A stretch of DNA of 64,000 nucleotides from positions 2,931,001 to 2,995,000 of the forward strand of contig NZ_CP055157.1 of NCBI RefSeq assembly GCF_013367775.1. Direction: 5' to 3'. A program made the translations under genes and the position numbers. The notes under the pieces are model-generated. The model was not told where the DNA came from. It saw only the letters and a list, made by a program, of their open reading frames with translations, and ran no database searches. The stretch comes from Microbulbifer sp. YPW1 (GTDB lineage: Bacteria > Pseudomonadota > Gammaproteobacteria > Pseudomonadales > Cellvibrionaceae). Position 1 is the first letter of the stretch; the number at the start of each line of letters is the position of its first letter. Of this stretch, positions 8,881 to 20,963 are shown one piece after another.

Positions 8881-9527
8881 TGTGGACTCCTAAAAACTAT
8901 TCGTTTGCCAGCTTTTTTATTTCCACACAAATCACTGAATCGCTTCAGTAATCAGACGGCCCGAATAGGGGCGCGTTCCGCGCTCACCTGTGATCACCTT
9001 TTTATGGGAAGGGTTGTCTCAGGTGCTTTCTTTGCACGTACAAAACCCGGAAAGTGCCGGATTCTGCGGGCTCGGAGGGCCTTCTTTGGCTGCATCCGAC
9101 GCGGATTGGGGGCTAGCGGGCTTTTGAGCGCGGCCAAACTTAAGTGCCGCGCTCCAAATTGTCAAACCAAATTGATGTGGCCGGCGGGTTCTATCGCCGC
9201 AGGATCTATCGCGTTGGGCGTGGGTGGCAGGGATTTTGCCTGTTCCGGAAGGAATTCTGGCGCGGAAATTCGGGTTTGTTGAAATGAGCGCCTCATACCA
9301 TGGTCGGGTGCTTGGCGCCGTTTGCAACTGGTACAAAGCCGTCATCTGCGGCCCCAGGTTCGTTGTGTTTTGAAATTTGAATGCCTATAATCCGCGCGGC
9401 TTGCGCCTTGGTAAGGCCACTTTGTACAAGACCTCCCCAGGTTGGGTGGAAAGTGATCAGCAAGCTCGCTCGGTAAATAGAAAATTAGCGGGCGCCCCGT
9501 CTTTCAGGGCAACAAGGTGTTATTCCT
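8881..9527. promoter_or_regulatory. Divergent control region between gltA and sdhC
   Basis: These 647 bases hold no supportable gene; the ORFs crossing them lack family features. The promoters of gltA (left) and of the sdh-suc operon (right) must lie here. A candidate sdh promoter is listed separately. I could not identify a clear CRP or ArcA operator by eye. Confidence 0.6.
9363..9391 (+). promoter_or_regulatory. Candidate sigma-70 promoter of sdhCDAB-suc
   Basis: A perfect TATAAT at 9386-9391 has TTGTGT 17 bases upstream as a weak -35. It lies about 137 bases before the sdhC start and would leave a leader of about 130 bases. Confidence 0.45.
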
Positions 9528-9902
9528 GTGAACAAGAACAGACCTGTCAATTTAGACATTTCTACTATCAAGCTCCCTGCACCAGCGTTGGTTTCCATCC
9601 TGCACCGTATTTCCGGTGTGGTGCTCTTCGCTGTGGTTGCACTTTTGCTGTGCATGCTGGACTCCAGTCTGGAATCCGAGCAGGGTTTCCAAAAAGTAGC
9701 CGACTTTTTCACCAGTGTCCCGGCCAAGTTGCTCTTGTGGGCATCCCTGGCAGCGCTGATTTACCACCTGATCGCGGGTGTGCGCCATCTGCTGATGGAT
9801 ATCGGCCTGGGTGAGAGCCTCGAAGGTGGTCGTCGCGGCGCCGTCATCGTACTGGTGCTTTCTGTAGTGCTCATTCTGCTGGCGGGGGTTCTGGTATGGT
9901 AA
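9528..9902 (+). CDS. sdhC: Succinate dehydrogenase cytochrome b556 subunit
   Basis: This 124-residue membrane anchor has three transmembrane helices and binds haem b and ubiquinone with SdhD. The SdhC signature LHRISG lies near residue 26. The haem-ligand region YHLIAGVRHLLMD is present in helix 2. The start is a GTG; MNKNRPVNLD matches the usual SdhC N-terminus (E. coli 129 residues). The stop overlaps the sdhD start by 7 bases (ATGGTAA), which shows translational coupling. Confidence 0.96.
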   Translation: MNKNRPVNLDISTIKLPAPALVSILHRISGVVLFAVVALLLCMLDSSLESEQGFQKVADFFTSVPAKLLLWASLAALIYHLIAGVRHLLMDIGLGESLEGGRRGAVIVLVLSVVLILLAGVLVW

Positions 9903-10264
9903 AGGCAGTTACTGGCTTCGGCCGCAGTGGTCTGTACGACTGGTTCATTCAGCGCATCAGTGCTGTAGTGCTGGTGGCTTACACGCTCTTTATAGTGGGC
10001 TTCATTTTCCTTTCCAAGGATTTTGGCTACGCCAGCTGGTCCGCGCTGTTCGAGCAGCGCTGGGTGCGCGTATTCACCCTGGTGGCCCTGCTCTCCACAC
10101 TCGCTCACGCCTGGATCGGCCTCTGGTCCGTTGTCACCGACTACCTCACCAATCGCATGATGGGCGGTAAAGCTACCGTTCTGCGCATCCTGGTAGAGGT
10201 TCTGTTGGGTGCCGTCGCCGTGTTCTACGCGGTGTGGGGCTTCGAAATTCTGTGGGGTATGTAA
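9896..10264 (+). CDS. sdhD: Succinate dehydrogenase membrane anchor subunit
   Basis: This 122-residue, three-helix protein pairs with SdhC to form the quinone site of complex II. GLYDWFIQRISAV at the N-terminus and HAWIGLWSVVTDY in the second helix (haem ligand and quinone-site Asp-Tyr) are family signatures. It overlaps sdhC and is followed after 3 bases by sdhA. Confidence 0.96.
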   Translation: MVKAVTGFGRSGLYDWFIQRISAVVLVAYTLFIVGFIFLSKDFGYASWSALFEQRWVRVFTLVALLSTLAHAWIGLWSVVTDYLTNRMMGGKATVLRILVEVLLGAVAVFYAVWGFEILWGM

Positions 10265-10267
10265 GTC

Positions 10268-12040
10268 ATGTCGAATATGCGAACAATAACCTTTGACGGT
10301 ATCGTAATTGGCGGCGGCGGCGCGGGTATGCGCGCGGCCCTGCAGATGGCCCAGTCTGGTTTCAAGACTGCGGTAATCACCAAAGTATTCCCGACCCGTT
10401 CGCACACGGTTTCTGCCCAGGGCGGCATTACCTGTGCAATTGCCAGCGACGACCCCAACGACGATTGGCGCTGGCACATGTACGACACCGTCAAGGGCTC
10501 CGACTATATCGGTGACCAGGACGCGATCGAGTACATGTGTTCCGTAGGCCCGGAAGCGGTGTTCGAGCTGGAGCACATGGGTCTGCCTTTTTCCCGCACC
10601 GAAGAAGGACGTATCTATCAGCGCCCGTTCGGCGGCCAGTCCAAGGACTTCGGCCGCGGTGGCCAGGCGGCGCGTACCTGCGCTGCGGCGGACCGTACCG
10701 GTCACGCGCTGCTGCACACCCTTTACCAGAACAACGTCAAGCACAACACCGTCTTCCTGAACGAGTGGTTCGCGGTTGACCTGGTGAAAAACCAGGACGG
10801 CGCTGTGGTCGGCGTTATCGCGATCTGCATTGAAGATGGTGAAGTCGTCTTCATCAAGTCGAAAGCCACCGTACTGGCAACCGGCGGTGCTGGCCGGATT
10901 TATGCCTCTACCACGAACGCACACATCAATACTGGTGACGGTGTTGGTATGGCGTTGCGGGCTGGCGTGCCGGTGCAGGATATCGAAATGTGGCAGTTCC
11001 ACCCCACCGGTATTTACGGTGCGGGCACCCTGGTGACCGAAGGTTGTCGCGGTGAGGGCGGTTATCTGATCAACAAGGACGGCGAGCGCTTTATGGAGCG
11101 TTACGCGCCGAATGCCAAGGACCTTGCCGGGCGCGATGTGGTTGCCCGCTCCATGGTTCTCGAAATTCTGGATGGCCGCGGTGCCGGTCCGAACGGCGAC
11201 CACGTGTTCCTGAAGCTGGACCACCTGGGTGAAGAGCTGCTGCACAGTCGCCTGCCGGGTATCTGTGAACTGTCGAAGACCTTCGCCCACGTCGACCCGG
11301 TAAAAGAGCCGATTCCGGTTGTGCCGACCTGTCACTATATGATGGGCGGTATTCCCACCAATATTCACGGCCAGGCCCTGACCCAGGACGCCTCGGGCAA
11401 TGATCAGGTGATCGACGGTTTGTACGCCTGTGGCGAAGTAGCCTGCGTATCGGTGCACGGCGCCAACCGCCTGGGCGGCAATTCGCTGCTGGACCTGGTG
11501 GTCTTCGGCCGCGCCTCCGGCCTGTTCATCGAGAAAGCCCTGCGCGAAGGTATCGAAAGTCGCGAAGCTTCTGACTCTGATATCGAAGCGGCTATGTCTC
11601 GCCTGAACCGTCTCGAAACCACCAACAATGGTGAGAAGTCAGCGGATCTGCGCGCCGAACTGCAAGGCGTGATGCAGAACCACTTCGGTGTATTCCGTCG
11701 CGGTGACTACATGGCCGAGGGTGTTAGCAAGCTGGAAGATCTGCGTGAGCGTATTGCCAACGTCCGTCTGGACGACAAGTCGCGCGCCTTCAATACCGCG
11801 CGGATTGAAGCGCTTGAACTGCAGAACCTGCTGGAAGTGGCAGAAGCCACCGCGATCGCGGCAGAAGTACGCACCGAGAGTCGCGGTGCCCACGCCCGTG
11901 AAGATTATCAGGAACGCGACGACGAAAACTGGCTGTGCCACTCCATGTATTATGCGAGCGAGAAGCGTGTGGGCAAGCGCGCGGTCAATTTTGCGCCCAA
12001 CACCGTAGACGCTTTCGAGCCGAAAGCGCGTACCTACTAA
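10268..12040 (+). CDS. sdhA: Succinate dehydrogenase flavoprotein subunit
   Basis: This 590-residue protein oxidises succinate to fumarate with covalently bound FAD. The Rossmann motif [10 protein letters not shown] is near residue 16, and the flavinylated His lies in [10 protein letters not shown]. Substrate-binding HPTG and the late [19 protein letters not shown] motif are intact. Length matches E. coli SdhA (588). It lies between sdhD and sdhB in a tight operon. The long open frame on the opposite strand (9761-11458) is a codon-bias shadow. Confidence 0.98.
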   Translation: MSNMRTITFDGIVIGGGGAGMRAALQMAQSGFKTAVITKVFPTRSHTVSAQGGITCAIASDDPNDDWRWHMYDTVKGSDYIGDQDAIEYMCSVGPEAVFELEHMGLPFSRTEEGRIYQRPFGGQSKDFGRGGQAARTCAAADRTGHALLHTLYQNNVKHNTVFLNEWFAVDLVKNQDGAVVGVIAICIEDGEVVFIKSKATVLATGGAGRIYASTTNAHINTGDGVGMALRAGVPVQDIEMWQFHPTGIYGAGTLVTEGCRGEGGYLINKDGERFMERYAPNAKDLAGRDVVARSMVLEILDGRGAGPNGDHVFLKLDHLGEELLHSRLPGICELSKTFAHVDPVKEPIPVVPTCHYMMGGIPTNIHGQALTQDASGNDQVIDGLYACGEVACVSVHGANRLGGNSLLDLVVFGRASGLFIEKALREGIESREASDSDIEAAMSRLNRLETTNNGEKSADLRAELQGVMQNHFGVFRRGDYMAEGVSKLEDLRERIANVRLDDKSRAFNTARIEALELQNLLEVAEATAIAAEVRTESRGAHAREDYQERDDENWLCHSMYYASEKRVGKRAVNFAPNTVDAFEPKARTY

Positions 12041-12058
12041 TTCGGGAGCGGAAAGAAC

Positions 12059-12763
12059 ATGTTGAAAGTAAGCATTTACCGTTACAACCCGGAAACCGAT
12101 TCTGCGCCCTACATGCAGGATTACGAGCTGGATACCCAGGGCAAGGACCTGATGGTGCTGGATGTGCTGGAGCTGCTGAAAGCGCAGGACCCGACCCTGT
12201 CATATCGCCGTTCCTGTCGTGAAGGTGTCTGTGGCTCCGACGGTATGAACATTTCCGGCAAGAACGGTCTTGCCTGTATCATGCCGATCTCCGAGGCCGC
12301 GCCGAAGGGCAAGCTGGTACTGCGCCCGCTGCCTGGCCTGCCGGTCATTCGTGACCTGGTTGTGGATATGGAACAGTTCTACACCCAGTACAAGAAGATC
12401 GAGCCGTACCTGCAGAACAGCTCCCCGGCTCCGGCCATCGAGCGTCTGCAGTCCCCGGAAGAGCGCGCGAAACTGGATGGCCTGTACGAGTGTATTCTCT
12501 GTGCCTGCTGTTCTACCTCGTGTCCGTCGTTCTGGTGGAACCCCGACAAGTTCATCGGCCCGGCCGGCTTGTTGCAGGCGTACCGCTTCCTCGCGGACAG
12601 CCGCGATGACGCAACCGATGAGCGCCTCGGCAAACTGGACGACCCGTTCAGCGTGTTCCGCTGCCACGGTATCCAGAACTGTGTGAACGTATGCCCCAAG
12701 GGTTTGAACCCCACCCGGGCAATCGGCCACATCCGTAATATGCTGATAACCCGCGCCGTGTAG
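12059..12763 (+). CDS. sdhB: Succinate dehydrogenase iron-sulfur subunit
   Basis: This 234-residue protein carries electrons from FAD to the membrane subunits. The [2Fe-2S] cluster cysteines are in CREGVCGSDGMNI and the Cys of GLAC. The [4Fe-4S] and [3Fe-4S] ligands are in CILCACCSTSCP and CHGIQNCVNVCPKG. It follows sdhA by 18 bases. A terminator-like hairpin downstream suggests partial separation from sucA. Confidence 0.98.
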   Translation: MLKVSIYRYNPETDSAPYMQDYELDTQGKDLMVLDVLELLKAQDPTLSYRRSCREGVCGSDGMNISGKNGLACIMPISEAAPKGKLVLRPLPGLPVIRDLVVDMEQFYTQYKKIEPYLQNSSPAPAIERLQSPEERAKLDGLYECILCACCSTSCPSFWWNPDKFIGPAGLLQAYRFLADSRDDATDERLGKLDDPFSVFRCHGIQNCVNVCPKGLNPTRAIGHIRNMLITRAV

Positions 12764-12850
12764 GGAATTCATTCCCAAGCGGGAACGCGGGTTCCCACCA
12801 AAAATAATCACAATTAAGCCGACAGCAAAGCAGGTGTCAGGCTTATACGA

Positions 12851-12885
12851 AAAAGGGGAGGTGTCTTTTTAGCGCCTCCCCTTTT
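12851..12885 (+). terminator. Terminator-like hairpin between sdhB and sucA
   Basis: A 13-base stem (12851-12863 with 12873-12885, one wobble) includes A/T runs on both sides. As sucABCD usually continues the sdh transcript, it may attenuate rather than fully stop it. Confidence 0.7.
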
Positions 12886-12953
12886 GTGAGTGAACGACAG
12901 GAAAGAGCGGCGTGAAATTCAAGGGTGCGCGCCGTCAACTGAGGTAGGCATTA

Positions 12954-15779
12954 ATGCACGAAAGCACTATGGAGGAACTCTGGCGTACTTCGCATATTTC
13001 TGGCGGCAACGCCGGATACGTGGAGGAGCTGTACGAGACCTATCTGCACGATTCCAGTGGCGTACCGGAAGAATGGCGTAATTATTTTGACAGCCTGCCG
13101 CGCGTCAATGGCGGTGATGTCTCACATGCTGCCATTCGCCAGCACTTCGAGCTGTTGGCGAAAAACCGTACCCGCCCCCTCGCCGCTCCCGGCGCCGGCT
13201 CGGTCAACATCGAGCACGAACGCAAACAGATTAAAGTTCTGCAGCTGATCAATTCCTACCGTCACCGCGGTCACAAGAGAGCCACCCTGGATCCCCTGGG
13301 ACTCATGGCCCGTGAGCAGGTGCCGGATCTGCAGCTGAACTACCACGGCCTCACCGAAGGCGATTTCGACACCACCTTCCAGACCGGCGACCTGTTCTTC
13401 GGTAACGGCGAGGCGACCCTGCGCGAGATCGTGGAAGGCCTGGAAAATACCTACTGCGGCAACCTGGGTGCAGAGATCATGCACCTGTCCAATCTGGACG
13501 AGCAGCAGTGGTTCCAGCAGCGCCTCGAGCGCAGCCAGTCCAAGCCGAACTTCGGCAACGACGTCCGCACTGAAATCCTGCAGCGCCTGTCTGCCGCCGA
13601 AGGTCTGGAGCGCCACCTTGACTCCAAGTACCCTGGCACCAAGCGTTTCGGTGTTGAGGGTGGCGAGAGCCTGATCCCGCTGATGGACGCCCTGATCCGT
13701 CGCTCCGGTACCTACGCGGTCAAAGAAATCGTGATCGGTATGGCCCACCGCGGTCGCCTGAACACGCTGGTCAATATCCTGGGTAAAAACCCGGCGGACC
13801 TGTTCGAAGAGTTCGAAGGCAAGAAAACCCTCGATACCTCCGGCGACGTGAAGTATCACCAGGGCTTCTCCTCCAACGTGATGACCCCTGGTGGCGAAGT
13901 GCACCTGGCGCTGGCCTTCAACCCCTCGCACCTGGAAATCTGTGCGCCGGTAGTGGTGGGCTCCGTGCGTGCCCGTCAGGATCGCCGTGGCGACGCCACT
14001 GGCGAGAAGGTGATGCCGATCAACATTCACGGTGATGCGGCCTTCGCCGGTCAGGGCGTGGTGCAGGAAACCCTGCAGATGTCCCAGACCCGCGGTTACT
14101 ACACCGGCGGCAGCATCCATCTGGTACTGAACAACCAGGTGGGCTTCACCACCAGCAAGCGCGAAGATGCCCGTTCCACCGAGTACTGTACCGATGTAGC
14201 GAAGATGATCGACGCTCCGGTACTGCACGTGAACGGCGACGATCCCGAAGCGGTGGTACTGGCCGGCCTGCTGGCAGTGGATTACCGCTACGAGTTCAAG
14301 AAAGACATCGTTATCGATCTGGTGTGTTACCGCCGTCGCGGTCACAACGAGACCGATGATCCGTCTGGCACCCAGCCGCTGATGTACCAGACCATCCGCA
14401 AGCACAAAACCACCCGCACCCTGTACGCTGAAAAGCTGATCGCAGAAGGCGTGGTGAGCAAGGCGGAAGCGGACAAGCTGGCCAACGAGTACCGCGACAA
14501 ACTGGATCGCGGTGAAGACGTGGCAACCGGCCTGGTGAACAAGCCGGATGAGTCCATGTTTGTGGACTGGCGTCCGTACCTGAACCACGAGTGGACCGTA
14601 GAAGGCGATACCAGCTACGAGCTGTCCAAGCTGAAAGACGTGGCCAATCGCATGACCACCGTTCCCGACGGTATCGTGATGCAGCGCCAGGTTTCCAAGA
14701 TCTACGAAGACCGCCGCAAAATGGCCGGTGGCGCACTGCCGCTGAACTGGGGCATGGCGGAAACCCTGGCTTACGGTACGCTGCTGGAGCAGGGCTATAT
14801 GGTCCGCTTCACCGGTGAAGACGTGGGTCGCGGTACCTTCTCCCACCGTCACGCGGTTATCCACAGCCAGAAAGACGGCCAGAGCTATGTGCCTCTGCAG
14901 CACATGTCCGAAGACCAGCCGCGTTTCGATATCTACGACTCGCTGCTGTCCGAAGAAGCGGTACTGGCATTCGAATACGGTTACGCCACCACCACCCCGA
15001 AATCCCTGGTGGTTTGGGAAGCGCAGTTCGGCGACTTCGCCAACGGTGCCCAGGTGGTAATCGACCAGTTCATCACTTCCGGTGAGCACAAGTGGGGCCG
15101 TATGTGCGGCCTGGTGATGCTGCTTCCGCACGGCTACGAAGGCCAGGGCCCGGAGCACTCCTCCGCGCGACTCGAGCGCTTCATGCAGCTGTGTGCCGAG
15201 CACAACATCCAGGTATGTAATGCCACCACCCCGGCACAGATCTTCCACCTGTTGCGTCGCCAGGCAGTTCGCCCGATGCGTCGCCCGCTGGTGATCATGA
15301 GCCCGAAGTGGATCCTGCGTCACAAGCTGGCCACTTCCAGCCTGGAAGAGCTGGCCAACGGCCAGTTCCACAACGTGATTCAGGACGAGGGCGTAGATCC
15401 TGCCAAGGTGAAGCGTCTGATTATCTGCTCCGGCAAGGTCTACTACCATCTGCTGGAAGCGCGCATGGAGCGCGAGCAGGAAGATGTGGCTTTTGTTCGT
15501 ATCGAACAGCTGTACCCCTTCCCGGACGACGAGTTCCTGGCAGCGGTTTCCGCATTCAAGAACATCGAGAGCGTCGCCTGGTGTCAGGAAGAGCCGATGA
15601 ACCAGGGTGCCTGGTACTCCAGCCAGCATCACCTGCGTCGTCTGCTGAACGAAGCACATCCGAAGCTGGAGCTGGAATATGTCGGCCGCGCAGCTTCTGC
15701 TGCACCGGCGGCGGGCTATATGTCCACCCACCTGGAAGAACAGAATACGTTCATCAATGAGGCGCTGACTGTCAAATAA
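12954..15779 (+). CDS. sucA: 2-oxoglutarate dehydrogenase E1 component
   Basis: This 941-residue thiamine-diphosphate enzyme decarboxylates 2-oxoglutarate (E. coli 933 residues). The N-terminal helix that binds the E2 core is present ([26 protein letters not shown]). [27 protein letters not shown] and [13 protein letters not shown] are the ThDP-binding signatures. The start is ATG at 12954; the internal ATG six codons later is the alternative. It is the first gene of the sucAB pair, 41 bases before sucB. Confidence 0.98.
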   Translation: MHESTMEELWRTSHISGGNAGYVEELYETYLHDSSGVPEEWRNYFDSLPRVNGGDVSHAAIRQHFELLAKNRTRPLAAPGAGSVNIEHERKQIKVLQLINSYRHRGHKRATLDPLGLMAREQVPDLQLNYHGLTEGDFDTTFQTGDLFFGNGEATLREIVEGLENTYCGNLGAEIMHLSNLDEQQWFQQRLERSQSKPNFGNDVRTEILQRLSAAEGLERHLDSKYPGTKRFGVEGGESLIPLMDALIRRSGTYAVKEIVIGMAHRGRLNTLVNILGKNPADLFEEFEGKKTLDTSGDVKYHQGFSSNVMTPGGEVHLALAFNPSHLEICAPVVVGSVRARQDRRGDATGEKVMPINIHGDAAFAGQGVVQETLQMSQTRGYYTGGSIHLVLNNQVGFTTSKREDARSTEYCTDVAKMIDAPVLHVNGDDPEAVVLAGLLAVDYRYEFKKDIVIDLVCYRRRGHNETDDPSGTQPLMYQTIRKHKTTRTLYAEKLIAEGVVSKAEADKLANEYRDKLDRGEDVATGLVNKPDESMFVDWRPYLNHEWTVEGDTSYELSKLKDVANRMTTVPDGIVMQRQVSKIYEDRRKMAGGALPLNWGMAETLAYGTLLEQGYMVRFTGEDVGRGTFSHRHAVIHSQKDGQSYVPLQHMSEDQPRFDIYDSLLSEEAVLAFEYGYATTTPKSLVVWEAQFGDFANGAQVVIDQFITSGEHKWGRMCGLVMLLPHGYEGQGPEHSSARLERFMQLCAEHNIQVCNATTPAQIFHLLRRQAVRPMRRPLVIMSPKWILRHKLATSSLEELANGQFHNVIQDEGVDPAKVKRLIICSGKVYYHLLEARMEREQEDVAFVRIEQLYPFPDDEFLAAVSAFKNIESVAWCQEEPMNQGAWYSSQHHLRRLLNEAHPKLELEYVGRAASAAPAAGYMSTHLEEQNTFINEALTVK

Positions 15780-15820
15780 GGCAGCAGTACAACGAAGAGC
15801 AATCTCAGGAAACAGGAACA

Positions 15821-17020
15821 ATGACCATCGAGATTAAAGCGCCAACTTTCCCGGAATCCGTTCAGGATGGCACCGTTGCCACCTGGCACAAACAACCGGG
15901 TGAAGCCGTGTCCCGCGATGAACTGATCGTGGATATTGAAACCGACAAAGTCGTGCTGGAAGTTGTTGCTCCGGCAGACGGCGCCCTCAGCGAAATTATC
16001 AAGGGTGAGGGCGATACCGTTCTCTCCAACGAAGTAATTGCCAAGTTTGAAGAAGGTGCCGGCGGCAGCGCCGGTGAATCCTCTGAAGCGGCGCCGGCTC
16101 CTGCTGAAGAAGCACCGGCTCCGGCCGCTGGCGGCGAGAAAATTGCTATGCCTTCTGCCAAGAAAATGGCGGCAGAAAAAGGCGTGGACCTGGGTGGTGT
16201 AGAAGGCACCGGCAAAGGCGGTCGTGTCCTTAAAGAAGACGTGATGAAAGCGGGCTCCACTCCGGCTGCTGCAGCGGCTCCGGCTGCTGCAGCGCAGGTA
16301 GAGGTTGCGCCGGGTGAGCGTGTCGAGAAGCGCGTACCCATGACCCGTATGCGCAAGCGCATCGCCGAGCGACTGCTGGATGCTTCTCAGTCCACCGCCA
16401 TGCTCACGACCTTCAACGAAGTGAACATGAAGCCGATCATGGATCTGCGTAAGAACTACAAAGACCTGTTCGAGAAGACCCACAACGGCACTCGTCTGGG
16501 CTTTATGGGCTTCTTCGTAAAAGCAGCGGTTGAAGCACTCAAGCGTTACTCCGCGGTGAACGCGTCCATCGATGGTAACGACATTGTTTACCACGGCTAC
16601 CAGGACATCGGTGTTGCCGTTTCCTCTCCGAAAGGTCTGGTCGTTCCGATTCTGCGTAACGCAGAAAACATGGGCCTGGCGGACATGGAAAACAATATCC
16701 GTGATCTGGGCCTGCGTGCGCGCGACGGCAAGCTGTCTATCGAAGAGATGACCGGCGGCACCTTCACCATCACCAACGGTGGTGTGTTTGGTTCCCTGCT
16801 GTCCACTCCGATCCTGAATCCGCCGCAGACCGCTATTCTCGGTATGCACAAGATTCAGGAGCGTCCGATGGCAGTAGACGGCAAGGTAGAAATCCTGCCG
16901 ATGATGTACCTGGCCCTGTCTTACGACCACCGCCTGATCGACGGCAAGGAAGCAGTTGGCTTCCTGGTAGCGATCAAGGAAATGATCGAAGACCCGGCGC
17001 GTATCCTGCTCGAAGTCTAA
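15821..17020 (+). CDS. sucB: Dihydrolipoyl succinyltransferase (2-oxoglutarate dehydrogenase E2)
   Basis: This 399-residue protein has one lipoyl domain (about residues 1-78, lipoyl Lys in ETDKVVLEV) and an Ala/Pro/Glu-rich hinge. A peripheral subunit-binding domain follows (about 105-145, [12 protein letters not shown] to GRVLKEDV), then the acyltransferase core ending in SYDHRLIDG with catalytic His and Asp. A GGAAAC ribosome site precedes the ATG. It forms the core of the complex with SucA and Lpd. Confidence 0.98.
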   Translation: MTIEIKAPTFPESVQDGTVATWHKQPGEAVSRDELIVDIETDKVVLEVVAPADGALSEIIKGEGDTVLSNEVIAKFEEGAGGSAGESSEAAPAPAEEAPAPAAGGEKIAMPSAKKMAAEKGVDLGGVEGTGKGGRVLKEDVMKAGSTPAAAAAPAAAAQVEVAPGERVEKRVPMTRMRKRIAERLLDASQSTAMLTTFNEVNMKPIMDLRKNYKDLFEKTHNGTRLGFMGFFVKAAVEALKRYSAVNASIDGNDIVYHGYQDIGVAVSSPKGLVVPILRNAENMGLADMENNIRDLGLRARDGKLSIEEMTGGTFTITNGGVFGSLLSTPILNPPQTAILGMHKIQERPMAVDGKVEILPMMYLALSYDHRLIDGKEAVGFLVAIKEMIEDPARILLEV

Positions 17021-17040
17021 GTCGTTCGATTTTTGGAGAA

Positions 17041-17074
17041 AGGGCGGTTTCCGGTGTATTCGGTAACCGCCCGA
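17041..17074 (+). other. Hairpin in the sucB-lpd spacer
   Basis: An inverted repeat (GGGCGGTT against AACCGCCC) lies just after sucB and lacks a T-run. It may be a processing or RNA-stability element within the operon rather than a terminator. Confidence 0.4.
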
Positions 17075-17175
17075 AGCATATGAGCCTGTGAATAACTTCA
17101 GGCATCAGCGGCACCAAGACCGCCTCAGGAAAGCCGGGCAGATCCCCGGCGATGCGGAAACACCGCATTCGTTGA

Positions 17176-18645
<1,470 letters not shown>

Positions 18646-18660
18646 TCGACGTAATATTTC

Positions 18661-18689
18661 GGGGCGGTAAGTTAGTTGCCGCCCCGGTT
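18661..18689 (+). terminator. Terminator-like hairpin between lpdA and sucC
   Basis: A 10-base GC stem with one wobble and a GTTAG loop is followed by GGTTTCATTT. The T-run is weak, so read-through to sucC is likely. Confidence 0.6.
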
Positions 18690-18796
18690 TCATTTCAGGA
18701 TTCTGGTTTTGTAAAAAGCACCACCAGAGGACTGTCTAAAGGTGCAGAGCAATCTGCAATTGGTAAACACATTTCAAATGTGAATTGGTATTGACT

Positions 18797-19963
18797 ATGA
18801 ACTTGCATGAGTATCAGGGCAAACAACTGTTTGCAGCATACGGATTGCCGGTTTCCAAAGGCATCGCAGCGGAAACCCCGGCAGCAGCAGCAGCGGCAGC
18901 AGACGAAATCGGCGGAGACAAGTGGGTTGTTAAAGCCCAGGTGCACGCTGGTGGCCGCGGTAAAGCGGGCGGCGTTAAGCTGGTAGATTCCAAAGCGGAA
19001 ATTGAAGAATTTGCGAAGAAGTGGCTGGGTAACAACCTGGTAACTTATCAGACAGACGAAAACGGCCAGCCGGTTTCCCGCATCCTCGTGGAAAGCTGCA
19101 CCGACATCGACCAGGAACTGTACCTGGGCGCAGTGATGGACCGTGCTACCCGTCGCATCGTATTCATGGCCTCCACCGAAGGCGGTGTTGAGATCGAGAA
19201 AGTTGCGGAAGAGACCCCGGAAAAAATCCTGAAAGCCACCATCGACCCGCTGGTAGGCGCTCAGCCTTATCAGGGCCGCGAGCTGGCATTCCAGCTGGGC
19301 CTGGAAGGCGATCAGATCAAGCAGTTCACCAAGATCTTCCTGGGCCTCGCCAAGATGTTCGAAGAGAAAGATCTGGCCCTGCTGGAAATCAACCCGCTGG
19401 TAATCACCCCAGAGAAAAACCTGCACTGCCTCGATGCGAAAATCGTCATCGATAGCAACGCACTGTACCGTCACCCGGACCTGCGTGAAATGCACGACCC
19501 GTCTCAGGAAGACGAGCGCGAAGCACACGCAGCCAAGTGGGACCTGAACTACGTAGCGCTGGATGGCAACATCGGCTGCATGGTAAACGGTGCTGGCCTG
19601 GCCATGGGTACCATGGACATCGTGAACCTGCACGGCGGCAAGCCTGCGAACTTCCTGGACGTAGGCGGCGGCGCGACCAAAGAACGCGTGGTTGAAGCGT
19701 TCAAGATCATTCTGTCCGACGAGAACGTGAAAGCCGTTCTGATCAACATCTTCGGCGGCATCGTACGCTGCGACATGATCGCAGAAGGCGTAATCGGCGC
19801 TGTGAAAGAAGTTGGCGTTAAGATCCCGGTTGTTGTTCGCCTCGAAGGTAACAACGCAGACCTGGGTGCCAAGGTTCTGAGCGACAGCGGCCTGAACATC
19901 ATCGCTGCCACCAGCCTGACCGACGCGGCAGAGCAAGTGGTTAAAGCTGCGGAGGGTAAATAA
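18797..19963 (+). CDS. sucC: Succinyl-CoA synthetase beta subunit
   Basis: This 388-residue ATP-grasp subunit is identical in length to E. coli SucC. It starts with the conserved [18 protein letters not shown], so ATG 18797 is chosen over upstream TTG codons. [13 protein letters not shown] and NPLVIT motifs bind nucleotide, and GGIVRCD is near the CoA side. Its stop is 2 bases before the sucD ATG. Confidence 0.98.
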   Translation: MNLHEYQGKQLFAAYGLPVSKGIAAETPAAAAAAADEIGGDKWVVKAQVHAGGRGKAGGVKLVDSKAEIEEFAKKWLGNNLVTYQTDENGQPVSRILVESCTDIDQELYLGAVMDRATRRIVFMASTEGGVEIEKVAEETPEKILKATIDPLVGAQPYQGRELAFQLGLEGDQIKQFTKIFLGLAKMFEEKDLALLEINPLVITPEKNLHCLDAKIVIDSNALYRHPDLREMHDPSQEDEREAHAAKWDLNYVALDGNIGCMVNGAGLAMGTMDIVNLHGGKPANFLDVGGGATKERVVEAFKIILSDENVKAVLINIFGGIVRCDMIAEGVIGAVKEVGVKIPVVVRLEGNNADLGAKVLSDSGLNIIAATSLTDAAEQVVKAAEGK

Positions 19964-19965
19964 TC

Positions 19966-20838
19966 ATGTCAGTACTGATTAACAAAGACACCAAAGTAAT
20001 CTGTCAGGGCTTCACCGGCTCCCAGGGTACTTTCCACTCCGAGCAGGCTATCGAGTACGGTACAAAAATGGTCGGCGGTGTAACCCCGGGCAAAGGCGGC
20101 CAGACTCACCTGGGCCTGCCGGTATTCAACACCGTAAAAGAAGCCGTAGAAGCTACCGGTGCAGAAGCATCCGTTATCTACGTACCGGCGCCGTTCTGTA
20201 AGGATTCCATCCTGGAAGCGGCCAACGGCGGCATCAAGCTGATCGTGTGCATCACCGAAGGCATTCCTACCATGGACATGCTGGATGCCAAGGTTAAGTG
20301 CGACGAGCTGGGCGTACGCCTGATCGGCCCGAACTGCCCGGGCGTGATCACTCCGGGTGAGTGCAAAATCGGCATCATGCCGGGCCACATCCACAAGCCG
20401 GGCAAAGTGGGCATCGTGTCTCGCTCCGGTACTCTGACTTACGAAGCCGTAAAGCAGACTACCGACCACGGCTTCGGCCAGTCCACCTGTGTGGGCATCG
20501 GCGGCGACCCCATCCCGGGCTCCAACTTCATCGACATTCTGGAAATGTTCCAGAACGACCCGCAGACCGAAGCGATCGTTATGATCGGCGAGATCGGCGG
20601 TTCCGCTGAAGAAGAAGCAGCTGCTTACATCAAGGAAAACGTCACCAAGCCGGTCGTTTCCTACATCGCTGGTGTAACCGCTCCTCCCGGAAAGCGCATG
20701 GGCCACGCCGGTGCGATCATCTCCGGTGGTAAAGGTACTGCAGACGAGAAATTTGCGGCTCTGGAAGACGCTGGTGTTAAAACCGTCCGCTCCCTGGCGG
20801 AAATCGGTAATGCACTGAAGGAAGTAACTGGCTGGTAA
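19966..20838 (+). CDS. sucD: Succinyl-CoA synthetase alpha subunit
   Basis: This 290-residue subunit binds CoA and carries the phosphorylated His in [10 protein letters not shown] (about residue 246). The N-terminal [11 protein letters not shown]oA-binding motif is intact. It ends the TCA operon and is followed by a strong terminator, after which the integron integrase lies on the other strand. Confidence 0.98.
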   Translation: MSVLINKDTKVICQGFTGSQGTFHSEQAIEYGTKMVGGVTPGKGGQTHLGLPVFNTVKEAVEATGAEASVIYVPAPFCKDSILEAANGGIKLIVCITEGIPTMDMLDAKVKCDELGVRLIGPNCPGVITPGECKIGIMPGHIHKPGKVGIVSRSGTLTYEAVKQTTDHGFGQSTCVGIGGDPIPGSNFIDILEMFQNDPQTEAIVMIGEIGGSAEEEAAAYIKENVTKPVVSYIAGVTAPPGKRMGHAGAIISGGKGTADEKFAALEDAGVKTVRSLAEIGNALKEVTGW

Positions 20839-20855
20839 TCGGCTAATTGCTTCCC

Positions 20856-20887
20856 AAAAAACGGGCCCTAGTGGGCCCGTTTTTTTT
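20856..20887. terminator. Strong bidirectional terminator between sucD and intI
   Basis: A stem of A-run plus CGGGCCC pairs with GGGCCCG plus T-run around a TAGT loop. It can end both the suc transcript and the convergent intI transcript, and marks the left border of the integron. Confidence 0.92.
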
Positions 20888-20963
20888 GCCTCGATAAAAT
20901 TGGCCAGAGGCTTTTGTAATGCAATCTGTGCTTTCTGCCCTGATTTTGTCCACACAACCCTTG

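Noticed and set aside
9761..11458. A 565-residue open frame on the minus strand opposite sdhA
   Set aside because: It mirrors sdhA codons, has no family motif and lacks a ribosome site. It is a GC-bias shadow.
13122..15821. An 899-residue open frame opposite sucA
   Set aside because: Composition is the reverse of sucA, rich in His/Gln/Val without domain structure. The sense gene is certain.
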